64,000 nucleotides of DNA from Antennarius striatus (taxonomy: Eukaryota; Chordata; Actinopteri; Lophiiformes; Antennariidae). Position 1 is the stretch's first letter; each line of letters begins with the position of its first letter. Both the position numbers and the translations under genes were made by a program. Below, in pieces: positions 51,964-62,042 of the stretch. The notes beneath the pieces are model-generated. The model made no database searches, had not been told where the DNA came from, and saw only the letters and a list, made by a program, of their open reading frames with translations. The DNA is taken from positions 21,076,001-21,140,000 of the forward strand of contig NC_090787.1 in assembly GCF_040054535.1 (NCBI RefSeq). The letters run 5' to 3'.

Positions 51964-52062
51964 CTGTGTCACAGGCTGTCTGTAGGTGATGATGGTGTGA
52001 TGGTCTTCTCTGGGATTGGTCATCAGGGCGGTACTCTCCATCCTCATGATGCCATGACGACC
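51964..52062 (-). CDS. itga4: itga4 coding exon (calf-2, membrane-proximal)
   Basis: 33 codons: GRHGIMRMESTALMTNPRED then HHTIITYRQPVTQ. It aligns with DETSALKFEIRATGFPEPNPRVIEL by position and by 'ESTALM'. Acceptor TTCCTCAG|GG, donor ACACAG|GTACAA. Confidence 0.85.
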
Positions 52063-52175
52063 CTGAGGAAGACACAGACATCAGGCTTACATGTGTGTTT
52101 CACTAAATGTTACGGGACCTGGTTTCAGCAGAACTGACAGAAAGAGAAGAAGCAACCAAGTTGCTCAACAACCAG

Positions 52176-52176
<1 letters not shown>

Positions 52177-52237
<61 letters not shown>
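52177..52237. repeat. (CA)30 microsatellite in an itga4 intron
   Basis: Pure CA tract on the plus strand, so TG in the itga4 transcript, about 30 bases downstream of an exon donor. Confidence 0.93.
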
Positions 52238-52239
<2 letters not shown>

Positions 52240-52266
52240 CTGATGAGACGTCTGTATTTGTGTTAC

Positions 52267-52392
52267 CGGAGCTTGCAGCAGTACAGCAGGGTTCAGTCTC
52301 ATCTCCATTTGGATTATGGCCTCTCTCCCCACCTCCAGGTTGCCGAGGCGACACAACAGCTGCTCACACAGCTCATCCCTCTGACCACAGAA
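52267..52392 (-). CDS. itga4: itga4 coding exon (calf-2, CxxxxxxLC motif)
   Basis: 42 codons: FCGQRDELCEQLLCRLGNLE then VGREAIIQMEMRLNPAVLLQ and AP. The C-x5-C-x4-C-x-(L/F)-G-x-(L/M)-E-x-G-(R/K)-E-A pattern matches human YCIKADPHCLNFLCNFGKMESGKEA. Phase 0 on both sides. Confidence 0.9.
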
Positions 52393-52568
52393 CTGCACAC
52401 ACAAAGTTCACGCACAATCAGACAACAGTAGTGAAGACGAGACAAACTCCTCAGGTCTTCAGTCATAAATCGTTAGCGATGCTAGCAGCGCGATTCATGA
52501 ACATGTTAACATTGTTCTTGTTGGCATGTTAGCATTTCACACGGCTTTAGATATCTAGACATTTCTCA

Positions 52569-52629
52569 GTGTATGTGTGTCTGTGTGTGTGTGTGTGTGC
52601 GTGTATGTGTGTGTGTGTGTGTGCGTGCA

Positions 52630-52675
<46 letters not shown>
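52569..52675. repeat. (GT)n microsatellite abutting an itga4 splice donor
   Basis: On the itga4 strand the exon end is followed by GTAC(AC)n for about 107 bases with a few CG/CAT interruptions. Confidence 0.93.
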
Positions 52676-52676
<1 letters not shown>

Positions 52677-52802
52677 CATTCTGCGGGTGGAGGAGGAGGA
52701 GAAGAAGAAGATGAGCTGTTTGATGAAGGAAGCTTGAGGGACGTCACAGTCGTCAATGACTGAAACTGTTTTGTCGCTGATTGAACACACACCGTGAGAC
52801 GA
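52677..52802 (-). CDS. itga4: itga4 coding exon (calf-2)
   Basis: 42 codons starting SSHGVCSISDKTVSVIDDCD and continuing VPQASFIKQLIFFFSSSSTR. It holds two cysteines at positions equivalent to ECHFENYQRVCALE of human ITGA4, then a hydrophobic segment. The donor is ATG|GTACACAC, with a CA repeat starting four bases into the intron. The (TCC)n serine run is a short coding microsatellite. Confidence 0.85.
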
Positions 52803-53010
52803 CTGCAGAGAGAGACGATACAAAATGTCACACACACTTTTCAAACTACAAAATTATACCTTGACTCTGACTGTTACTCTTATTCTTATTCTGATATTGA
52901 TTATGATTATTATTACTACTACTACTGTATTCACTGCAGCTACTAGTACACTTCTATCGTACAGTATTTAGCCATATAGCCATATATACTGTATATATAT
53001 TTATAAATAC

Positions 53011-54285
<1,275 letters not shown>

Positions 54286-54317
54286 GTGTGTGTGTGTGTG
54301 TGTAATTTCTATAATTT

Positions 54318-54600
54318 CATTCATTTTCATGTACTGCCGCTGTATCCGCCGCAGCGGGTCACGGGGAGCTGGAGCCTATCCCAGCTGACATAGGGCGTGA
54401 GGCGGGGGACACTCCGGCCACGACGCCAGCGCACTGCGGAGCCACATACAAAGACATACAAACACGCACACACACACACACTCACTCTTACGGGTAATTC
54501 GGGACTGGCCAATCAACCTGAAGCGCATGCTTTTGGAGGTAGGAGGAAGCCGGAGAACCCAGAGAGAACCCACGCAGACACGGGGAGAACATGCGTATTT
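54318..54600 (-). mobile_element. SINE family B, nearly complete body
   Basis: Reads as the inverse of the copy at 24119, with 'gggtcacggggagctggagcctatcccagc' and 'gggagaacatgcg' on the plus strand. It lies directly downstream of the R4-like fragment. Confidence 0.75.
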
Positions 54601-54713
54601 ATTTCTCTTTATTTTGTTTTTCTGTGCATGTGGCAGTATTCCAGTTTACAGTTGTAGTTTGTGTCGTTCCTGTTCCGATGCGGTGCGACTGCTGTTAGTA
54701 GTACGGGACATAC

Positions 54714-54821
54714 CTGCCAGTCCACCACCTGCAGCAGTCTGTGTCGGTACGGTGAGAGGATCTTAGGCAGAGAAATCTTCACCACAGTATCCACAGCCCT
54801 GCTGGGTCCAGAGTTTAACAC
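54714..54821 (-). CDS. itga4: itga4 coding exon (calf-1/calf-2)
   Basis: 36 codons: VLNSGPSRAVDTVVKISLPK then ILSPYRHRLLQVVDWQ. It aligns with VINTGNSMAPNVSVEIMVPNSFSPQTDKLFNILDVQ. The acceptor is GTGTTGAAG|GTG after a pyrimidine-rich stretch; this choice makes the protein continue NYTYK-VLNSG as in human NLTFH-VINTG. Confidence 0.85.
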
Positions 54822-54960
54822 CTTCAACACAGAGTGCGAACACACAACAGAACCAGAACATCCATGGTGAGAATAAAAGAGTTTCTGTTGCATTGATGCA
54901 CTTCATGAGTTCACTTTGTTCTCACATCTGGAAGAATGTCTGAACCACACTGATGTTTAC

Positions 54961-55048
54961 CTTATAAGTGTAGTTAAAGCGTTCGCTGTAACAGTCAACT
55001 GGGGTCAAGTCTTCATCTCCAAAGACAAACGAGGTGGGAGAGACAAAA
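54961..55048 (-). CDS. itga4: itga4 coding exon (PTSFVFG)
   Basis: 29 codons after one base: FVSPTSFVFGDEDLTPVDCY then SERFNYTYK. PTSFV(F/Y)G is a hallmark stretch of alpha-4 and alpha-9. Acceptor CCTTACAG|T, donor TATAAG|GTAAAC. Confidence 0.92.
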
Positions 55049-55481
55049 CTGTAAGGCGAGGCAGACATTCATCAACGACGGCTATGGGTTTTATGATTCG
55101 TTGTAGTCGATAGTTGGAGCTGACAATAGCTAGTACAGTATTGTGTTCATCTTGTTTAAAATTATCATTACGATATATTCATTCTTTCTTTCTTACATTC
55201 ATTCATTCATTTGTCCTATTGATCGACTGTCTGACAGCCTTAGCCAAACATTAATCTGCAGCGTTTCCAGATAAAGAGGAAAACATGAGCCACAAGTTAA
55301 ATGTTTGCCAAAGCTATTAAATGATATACATTTACTGTATCTGATTTTATTATTTCTTATTGAATTCCAGCATTGAAAGAAAATTTTAAAAAGGCTATTT
55401 AGGTTTCAAAAAGAAAGTTTTATTAATAATAATTTATAGAAGTAGTTAGTATTATAGTAATTTTAGTTTCTGCCCACTCAC

Positions 55482-55571
55482 CTGTGAATGTTAACGTTGA
55501 CACCATATTTGAGAGAAAGAGGGAGACTGAGGGAGTTGTCATGGAGATACTCCTCCCTCTCATAGTTGTCA
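55482..55571 (-). CDS. itga4: itga4 coding exon (calf-1)
   Basis: DNYEREEYLHDNSLSLPLSL then KYGVNVNIH, with split serine codons at both ends. It corresponds to the HSRVTVAIPLKYEVKLTVHG region of human ITGA4. Acceptor CTCTGCAG|T, donor TCACAG|GTGAGT. Confidence 0.85.
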
Positions 55572-56135
55572 CTGCAGAGAAAACACATTCACACATAATT
55601 AACCAGCAAACATCTCATCTTTATCTCAGTTGGAACTCCTCACTGTGAAGCAAGAAAGACAATTTTAAGATTATTTTTTTCACTGTTCAAATGTGCTGTT
55701 AATACTTTGCCATAATATTTTTTTAAGTTAAACTGCAAAACTAATACAGACGACAATATAACTGTCTGTATGTTGAGTTTTGGTAGTTTCTGTAGTTCTT
55801 GTAGTTTAATTAGTAAAACTGATAACATTGTGTTTTCTTAATGATAACATACTAAAATGATATGCATAGCAGATATTGACACTCAGAGAACAAAACCTCT
55901 TCTCAAGTCTTCAAAGCTCTGCACACAGATTTGGCAATTCAAAATTACACTTTTTAGTTGCTCTGAACAGTTTTGGTCTGATGTGTTTGTCACCTGGCCA
56001 AACACCTCAATGGTTAATGTTACCACTTCAATCAGGAAGAACTATGACAAGATCACAGGTGAGCACCTCTTTGTACTGCAATGGAAGAAGTTGCAGAGAG
56101 AGGAAGAGGGGTGAGAAGGAGGAGGAGAGGAAAAG

Positions 56136-56845
56136 TGAGAGGTAGCGGTAGAGATAAAGGTAAAGGTAGAGATAAAGGCAGAGGTAGAGGTAAAGATAAA
56201 GGTAGAGGTAGAGGTAGAGGTAGAGGTAGAGGTAAAGGTAGAGGTAGAAAGAGAGGTAGGGGTGGAGGTAGAGGTAGAGTGAGAGGTAGAGGTGGAGGTA
56301 GAGATAGAGATAGAGGTAGAGTGAGAGGTACAGGTAGAGGTAGAGGTAGAGGTAGAGGTAGAGGTGGAGGTAGAGATAGAGGTAGAGTGAGAGGTAGAGG
56401 TGGAGGTAGAGATAGAGATAGAGATAGAGGTAGAGTGAGAGGTAGAGGTAGAGGTAGAGGTGGAGGTAGAGATAGAGGTAGAGGTAGAGTGAGAGGTACA
56501 GGTAGAGGTAGAGGTGGAGGTAGAGATAGAGATAGAGGTAGAGTGAGAGGTAGAGGTGGAGGTAGAGATAGAGATAGAGGTAGAGTGAGAGGTAGAGGTA
56601 GAGGTAGAGGTGGAGGTAGAGGTAGAGTGAGAGGTTGAGGTAGAGGTGGCGGTAGATGTAGAGATAGAAGTAGAGGTAGAGTGAGAGGTATAGGTGGAGG
56701 TAGAGGTAGCGATGGAGGTGAAGGTAACGTGGAGGTAGAGGTAGAGGTAGAGGTGGAGGTAAAGGTAGAGTGAAAGGTAGAGGTAGAGGTAGAGGTGGAG
56801 GTGGAGATAGAGGGAGAGGTGGAGGTAGAGGTGGAGGTAAAGCTC
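56136..56845. repeat. (AGAGGT)n-type purine array, about 700 bp
   Basis: Hexanucleotide units AGAGGT, GGAGGT and AGAGAT in higher-order combinations. On the itga4 strand it is almost pure pyrimidine. Open frames across it on both strands (RGRGRG, LYLYLY, TSTSTS) are artefacts of the repeat. Confidence 0.95.
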
Positions 56846-57669
56846 GGTAGACTTCATGGCCAAAGAAGAAAACAACTTTCAACTTCAATCAGAGCAACCT
56901 TAGAGGATCATATCATCAACCGTGGGCTGACAATGTGAGAGGTTGGACAGAGTGCAGCTCAAACTGAGCCGTTTTACTGTCGCCTCTGTCACCTGGACAT
57001 TTAGCTTTGACTACAGTATGTAACCAATTAGTTCATTCTGCTGTGGGGAAATATCTTTAGGCTGAATTGTCTAAGCCATATTTTTTTGTTTTTTTGTTTT
57101 TCTAAAGGACTCAGAGACATAATTCCACATTGACTCTGTATTCTCAAGTGAAACCAAATCAGAATAAAACAATTTATGAGGTGCCTTTTGAGCAGAATCT
57201 GTCAAAGACACAAAAAGCTTAGAACAGCTTATATGGATATTTGCAGGGTGCCATTTATCAAATAAACTGAGGGGGATGTTTTATTTTAATCATGAAAAAA
57301 TAAGCAATAAATACGTGATCAATATGCCCTAAAATCCTAAACTCTGACCAGTTTAACATTCATATTTAATACAAACTTTAACACAAACTTTAAACGGCAT
57401 GAAACATTTAATTTTCTATGCCAGCCAGAATGTGGAAGATGAAGATGATCAAGATGTCCTAATCAGGCTTCAGGACGAGGATTTAGCCCCTTGTACCAAC
57501 TGAAAGGTGTAAGAACCAATTTCTGCCCAGAAGCATCAACAGTTTTGCGACCATTGAACTCTGAATGTTTTGCAGTTTCATCTTCCAGTATTGACTACAG
57601 TACACTACACACAAGCTTGCTTCCCAGCTAGAGTACTTTGTTTTCAGATCGTACTAGAAATGGTTGCTC

Positions 57670-57960
57670 ATGCAACCCCACAAGTTCATCTTTACAGATG
57701 AGGCTGGGCTCATCCTGGCAAAGACCAGAAGAAGGGGAAGAAACATCATTGGCCACAGAGCCACCATAGATGTTCCTGGCTAACATAGTGGGACCATTAG
57801 AATGTGTGCTGCCATCTCCAATAACCATGGTGTGCTCCGTCGCCAAGACGACCTTGGACCATACAACACAGCCCATATTCTCAGATGTTTGGACAGACTC
57901 CAGAACATTCTCATACCAGCAGAGCACAAAAATGATGCAGGCCATCAAGAAAAATGTTGT
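57670..57960 (+). pseudogene. DDE transposase fragment (IS630/Tc1-like, DDE_3 type)
   Basis: Translates as FTDEAGLILAKTRRRGRNII, then GHRATIDVPG, a stop, and GTIRMCAAISNNHGVL and LGPYNTAHILRCLDRL. The first catalytic aspartate context FTDEAG is visible, but the second and third catalytic regions are lost. A stop interrupts the frame. It is a remnant inside an itga4 intron. Confidence 0.6.
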
Positions 57961-58183
57961 GTTGAAGTATGTGATTGTTTCGCTCTAGTCTGTTACCAAA
58001 TGTTTGTAATATGAATGAATTGTGAGCCATGTGGTGCAAACTTTGGTGGTTTTGGTTGCAGCGCTTCATTTGCAGCATTTATGAGGTATTTTACAGTTAG
58101 GGTGTGTGATTTAGTGAATTAAGACCAGCCCAGTAAAATTGTGCTCTAGAAATTTGAAAATGTCTTGAATGACGGACTCTTAC

Positions 58184-58260
58184 CTGCTGGTGTTGATGTG
58201 AATCATGATGTCACCAGGGGTGCTGTTCTGGCTAACATCCAGGAGGAAGCTGATGTTCAA
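58184..58260 (-). CDS. itga4: itga4 coding exon (SFLLDVS)
   Basis: 25 codons and two bases: LNISFLLDVSQNSTPGDIMI then HINTS. ISFLLDVS is identical to the human alpha-4 stretch. The acceptor is TCGTAG|TTG, the donor AGCAG|GTAAGA. Confidence 0.9.
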
Positions 58261-58624
58261 CTACGACAAACAGGAAGTGTGACCTTTTCTGCAGGGGAAC
58301 TTCAGCACTTCAACATTTATTTCATAATATTTGCTCCAAATAACAACTGAGATGAAGGAAAGGCAAAAAATATCTGCTGATGAGACAAAATGTCCACAAC
58401 AAAAAGACTGGATGGACTAAGGAGCAACATAAGGTGTACTTTTAGCAGTACTAACAAGATGGATGTCGATGTTGTTCATGTTGCGATTTCATTTATGCTT
58501 TTGTACACTAATAAAATTCTACAAGACACTGATTGTACTTGCTTTATAATGTGATTTAAAATTAATGCTGAAATTCACACCACTAGCATAAGCTCATTTC
58601 AATAGCCCTGTTTCACTGGCTCAC

Positions 58625-58726
58625 CTGGGCGTGGGCTGACAGCAGGAGGCTCGTGACGCTGCAGTCAACACCTGCCATCGTACCGTTGACTTCCTGCATG
58701 ACATCACAACGGACGATGTTGTCTTC
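58625..58726 (-). CDS. itga4: itga4 coding exon (calf-1)
   Basis: 34 codons: EDNIVRCDVMQEVNGTMAGV then DCSVTSLLLSAHAQ. It aligns with EKQINCEVTDNSGVVQLDCSIGY, including both cysteines. Acceptor GTGTGCAG|GAA, donor GCCCAG|GTGAGC. Confidence 0.88.
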
Positions 58727-59301
58727 CTGCACACAGACATAATTTATTCGTTCATTAGAAGTGAAAAACAAACTTTTGTTAGACAGCAGATCAGTTTAGA
58801 ATTAATAATAATGTTAAATATTCATTTATTAATACATTTGTATTCCTTTATCAATATTTATTCATTATCAAGCAGATAAAGTTTTGCAGAGTCAGATTCA
58901 GATTGAGTCTCACGAGTTGATGGCAAAAGACAAATAATTAATGGTCATTTTATTAAAATGCAACTTTGATCTTCTGTTGTAATTGTGACACAACTGTCTC
59001 AGTGTCTGCTTGCTGTGTTTGTTATATTAAGCGTGATGTTCTCTTGTCAGTGACCAAAGGTGTCAGCTCAAACATGATTAAATACAGAACTTATATTATT
59101 TCAACTTTGACATAATTTTCACTTCCTTAGAGGTCCCATGTGACATAAAAAGCACTTTTTGTGGTTTTCAAGCAATAATATTTTGCCCTGACTTCTACAG
59201 ACACCCCAGACCAGAGAAACAACATCCTGCAGCCATGCAGTATATAAAATGGTTATAATAATGGACATTCAAGCTGTCCTATTAACATGATGTAAACTCA
59301 C

Positions 59302-59443
59302 ATTTTGCAATACTTTAATGTAGTGGATGTTGTTGGGGAAATTCAGCGTCAGTCGTGGCAAGAAGGCGTCGTCTCCACTGTTCACTAGCAAGGTTTTCAA
59401 CAAGACAGTCTGTCCTGAGCCGACGGCGAAGTACTCCTGCTGC
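59302..59443 (-). CDS. itga4: itga4 coding exon (NSGDDAF)
   Basis: Codes for QQEYFAVGSGQTVLLKTLLV, then NSGDDAFLPRLTLNFPNNIH and YIKVLQN. It matches TYLAVGSMKTLMLNVSLFNAGDDAYETTLHVKLPVGLYFIKIL. Acceptor GATGACAG|G, donor AAAAT|GTGAGT. Confidence 0.92.
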
Positions 59444-59825
59444 CTGTCATCAAGGAAACCAGGTTTAAAACAGTCAGAACACTGATAATTCAGTCAGAAA
59501 CAGTCCAACACAGATGCTTTTAATCAACTTATATCAGTTGATTAAATAAGAATAAGAAACAACATCTTTATTTAATAAGTACATGAACAAAAATGGTTAA
59601 AAAAAAAAGTTTTTGGTAGATGACTGAAAAATATCCTCTCCTTTCATTCTCAAAAAGAAGACTGAGTCAGCATATTTCCTGCCATATCGTCTTGAGAAAA
59701 AGACAACAGTGCAGCCCATAAAAACTACAATTAAACCACCGCAGCTGACTGAAGCGCTACATAAATCCGCTTTCATTTCTCAGCTAATTAGCATCATGTG
59801 TTCGCCTCTGTTGTAAACAGTTCAC

Positions 59826-60055
59826 ACAGTTGGCCCAGTTGGTAGGGCAGGTTGTCCAATGATCGGAGAGGCATTTGGTGCGGATTGGCTGCCCCATTTC
59901 CGTCAGGGCAAGGCACCTGTATGTGGTTTACCATCACCAGGTGTGAATATTGAGTGAATGAGTACCGGATCTATGTTGAGTGTCCAGAAAAGCACAATAT
60001 AAGACAGATGGATAGATAGATATATACTTTAATAATCCCAAGGGAAATTCGTAAA
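59826..60055 (+). mobile_element. tRNA-SINE-like repeat
   Basis: GGCCCAGTTGGTAGGGC resembles an A box. The body with 'ggattggctgcccc' and 'gtttaccatcaccaggtgtgaat' matches the outer element at 28110-28850. A retroposon end 'ctttaataatcccaagggaaattc' follows. Confidence 0.6.
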
Positions 60056-60201
60056 TGTAAGTTATTACTGTATTATTATCACATATCGTTTCTTATCTTG
60101 TACATTCAACACAATAGAATAGTATTAAAAATGAACAAATAAAAACAACTGGTGTTAATGGCGGTGCATGTGTGTGTGTGTGCTCGTGTGTGTGTTCTTA
60201 C

Positions 60202-60278
60202 TGCGGCAGCACCAGTTGAGCTGACAGCTGCATGTTTGTTGAACAGCTCACCAGAAAGCAGGATCGAGCAAACCGCGT
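60202..60278 (-). CDS. itga4: itga4 coding exon (thigh end)
   Basis: 25 codons and two bases: TRFARSCFLVSCSTNMQLSA then QLVLP. It aligns with INFARFCAHENCSADLQVSAK, with both cysteines conserved. Acceptor CTGTCAG|ACG, donor GCCGCA|GTAAGA. Confidence 0.9.
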
Positions 60279-60299
60279 CTGACAGAGTGAAAGTTAGAG

Positions 60300-61200
60300 T
60301 CAATAGTTAGTATGAATGAAGCAGTGCACAACAAATAACCTGACCTTTGACCCTGACCCTAGCCTTACAAATGGCAAATAATCTCCTAAATCCTTCCCAT
60401 ATGTTAAATCAGGAGCTGAGATGACTGATCTTTGTTAATGCGCTGCAGATGGAAATACATCTGGTTCTGCAGCAAGTCGTTTTGAGTATATGCAAGGGAC
60501 CACACAGATGTTCCCTCCCTTTAAATCAGTTTGGTGATGAACAGACTTTGAAGCAACAGCAAAGTGGTACTGAGCTGCATTTGATTTAGTGTATTGTTAT
60601 CTATAAATATGTCTTTAAACAGTTAAATGCATGAATGATGGCTCAGAAGCATTTCCATTCATAGCCTGTTGAAGTGTTGACCTCACTTCAGCTCATGTTG
60701 GTTGCACGCAGGTGTCTATGTTGGCATGCTTTGGCAAAAATGCTAGATCAGAACCCATCAGCTATAATCTGACAACGAATTTCAGCTTGTTACAGCTTTT
60801 TAACTTTTGAATTTACATGCAGATATCTGAAAGTGGTACAAGAGGGAGTTAGTGTGGTGCAGATTATTCATTATTTGAATGTCTACAACTTGGACACAAA
60901 ACATGACAAACACTGGGCACCCCAAATAACCGTCAGATAATAGCAAATGGGTTCTGAGATTGACAATTAATAACAATAAATATTGGATTTTTATTCAGCA
61001 CTCAAAAAGAGTTGTAATATTCAAAAATGTTAATTTGTCTGGTTGTCAGAAATGATGAAAAATAAGTTGCACTATCAGGTGCTATTTACTTTATTCATTG
61101 GTTTATTTAACAGAACATTTCTGTAAATGTGCCAGAGTTCACCCAGGAGCTCTTTTTCGTTTGGACAGGGTTGGTCTTACCACTAGTTGGTAACTAGCTA
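60300..61200 (-). other. itga4: itga4 intron, unassigned part
   Basis: AT-rich intronic DNA. No exon, element or repeat was recognised. Confidence 0.4.
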
Positions 61201-61220
61201 GAGACGTTACAGGTTGCTAC

Positions 61221-61420
61221 CTGGTTGGTGTTATCTCTAGCTTGAACATGGTTGGTGATATCTCTAGCTTCAACCTGGTTGGTGATATCTCTAGCTTGTA
61301 CCTGGTTGGTGATATCTCTAACTTGAACCTGGTTGGTGATATCTCTACATTGTACCTGGTGGTGATATGTCTAGCTTGTACCTGGTTGGTGATATCTCTA
61401 CATTGTACCTGGTTGGTGAT
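61221..61420. repeat. 27-bp minisatellite containing a 5' splice site
   Basis: The plus-strand marker CTGGTTGGTG (or variants) recurs at 61221, 61248, 61275, 61302, 61329, 61356, 61382 and 61409. Spacing is 27 bases, except 26 once. The last copy includes the end of the itga4 exon and its donor; the others lie in the intron. Confidence 0.93.
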
Positions 61421-61561
61421 AGTGTTCTGGTGCCCTCCACTCTGCTGCAGAATGGGTTTTAACGGGGTGAAGGTTTTAGATGAGCCTCTTTGGGTGTGTG
61501 TTTCTTTGTGACTGTAGGAAACTTCAAACTGGATTGGAGTAAAAATGTCCCTCACGTCTTT
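61409..61561 (-). CDS. itga4: itga4 coding exon (thigh; adjoins donor minisatellite)
   Basis: 51 codons: KDVRDIFTPIQFEVSYSHKE, then THTQRGSSKTFTPLKPILQQ and SGGHQNTITNQ. It matches KDVRDILTPIQIEAAYHLGP and PPLQPILQQ of human alpha-4. The HVISKR proteolytic site of mammals is replaced by ETHTQRGS. The chosen donor ACCAG|GTACAA is the first of about eight tandem copies of the same sequence, so the exon end is uncertain in vivo. Confidence 0.85.
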
Positions 61562-61704
61562 CTGTAGAAATAGGAAACAGGTACATACAATAAGTTAATA
61601 TTGTTGACAGCACTACAGCTAATCTAACTGTTTAAATGTACTTATTCTGAGTATATTTACTTATACTTATTTATATTATACTTTACTTATACTGAGTGTC
61701 TTAC

Positions 61705-61859
61705 CCTTTGGTAGGCAACATGTGTCGTACATGTGACCTGACCAGGACGTGCTCTAACACGCCCTCTTGTGCCATTGGATGATCCATTGCCATGGAAATA
61801 GAAACGATGAGGGAATGACGGTTTGTGGAGAAGGTCAGCTGTTAAATTATACTGGAGAT
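61705..61859 (-). CDS. itga4: itga4 coding exon (thigh)
   Basis: 51 codons after two bases: LQYNLTADLLHKPSFPHRFY, then FHGNGSSNGTRGRVRARPGQ and VTCTTHVAYQR. It aligns with LFYNMSLDVNRKAESPPRFYFSSNGTSD and NCRTHQAFMR. Two N-glycosylation sequons are visible (NLT, NGT). Donor AAAGG|GTAAGA. Confidence 0.9.
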
Positions 61860-62042
61860 CTGAAGACAAGAAGAAAAAAATGTAAATATAATAATAATAT
61901 AAATTACAATTTACTAAAGCCTTCCTAACAACAGCAATTGTCCAAACATAGCAACCATTATGAGATGCAGTGGGCCTGTGAAGTTTTTAATTTCAAAACA
62001 AAATTGTTACGTCACAATTTTAACATCTTTGGAAATGTTCTG

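Larger units (their letters stand above)
55572..58183 (-). other. itga4: itga4 intron with hexanucleotide array and transposase remnant
   Basis: A 2.6-kb intron containing the 700-bp (AGAGGT)n-type array and a DDE transposase fragment. The rest (56890-57400) is AT-rich and unassigned. Confidence 0.6.

Noticed and set aside
54609..54893. Longer version of the itga4 exon starting at KLFYSHHG (acceptor near 54893)
   Set aside because: The acceptor at GTTGAAG|GTG joins NYTYK to VLNSGPS exactly as human NLTFH joins VINTGNS; the longer form would insert about 21 residues not seen in the family.
56028..56888. 286- and 277-codon minus-strand frames (LYLYL / TSTST) and a 185-codon plus frame (RGRGR)
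   Set aside because: All are read through the hexanucleotide array; a lack of stops is expected from the unit and is not evidence of a gene.
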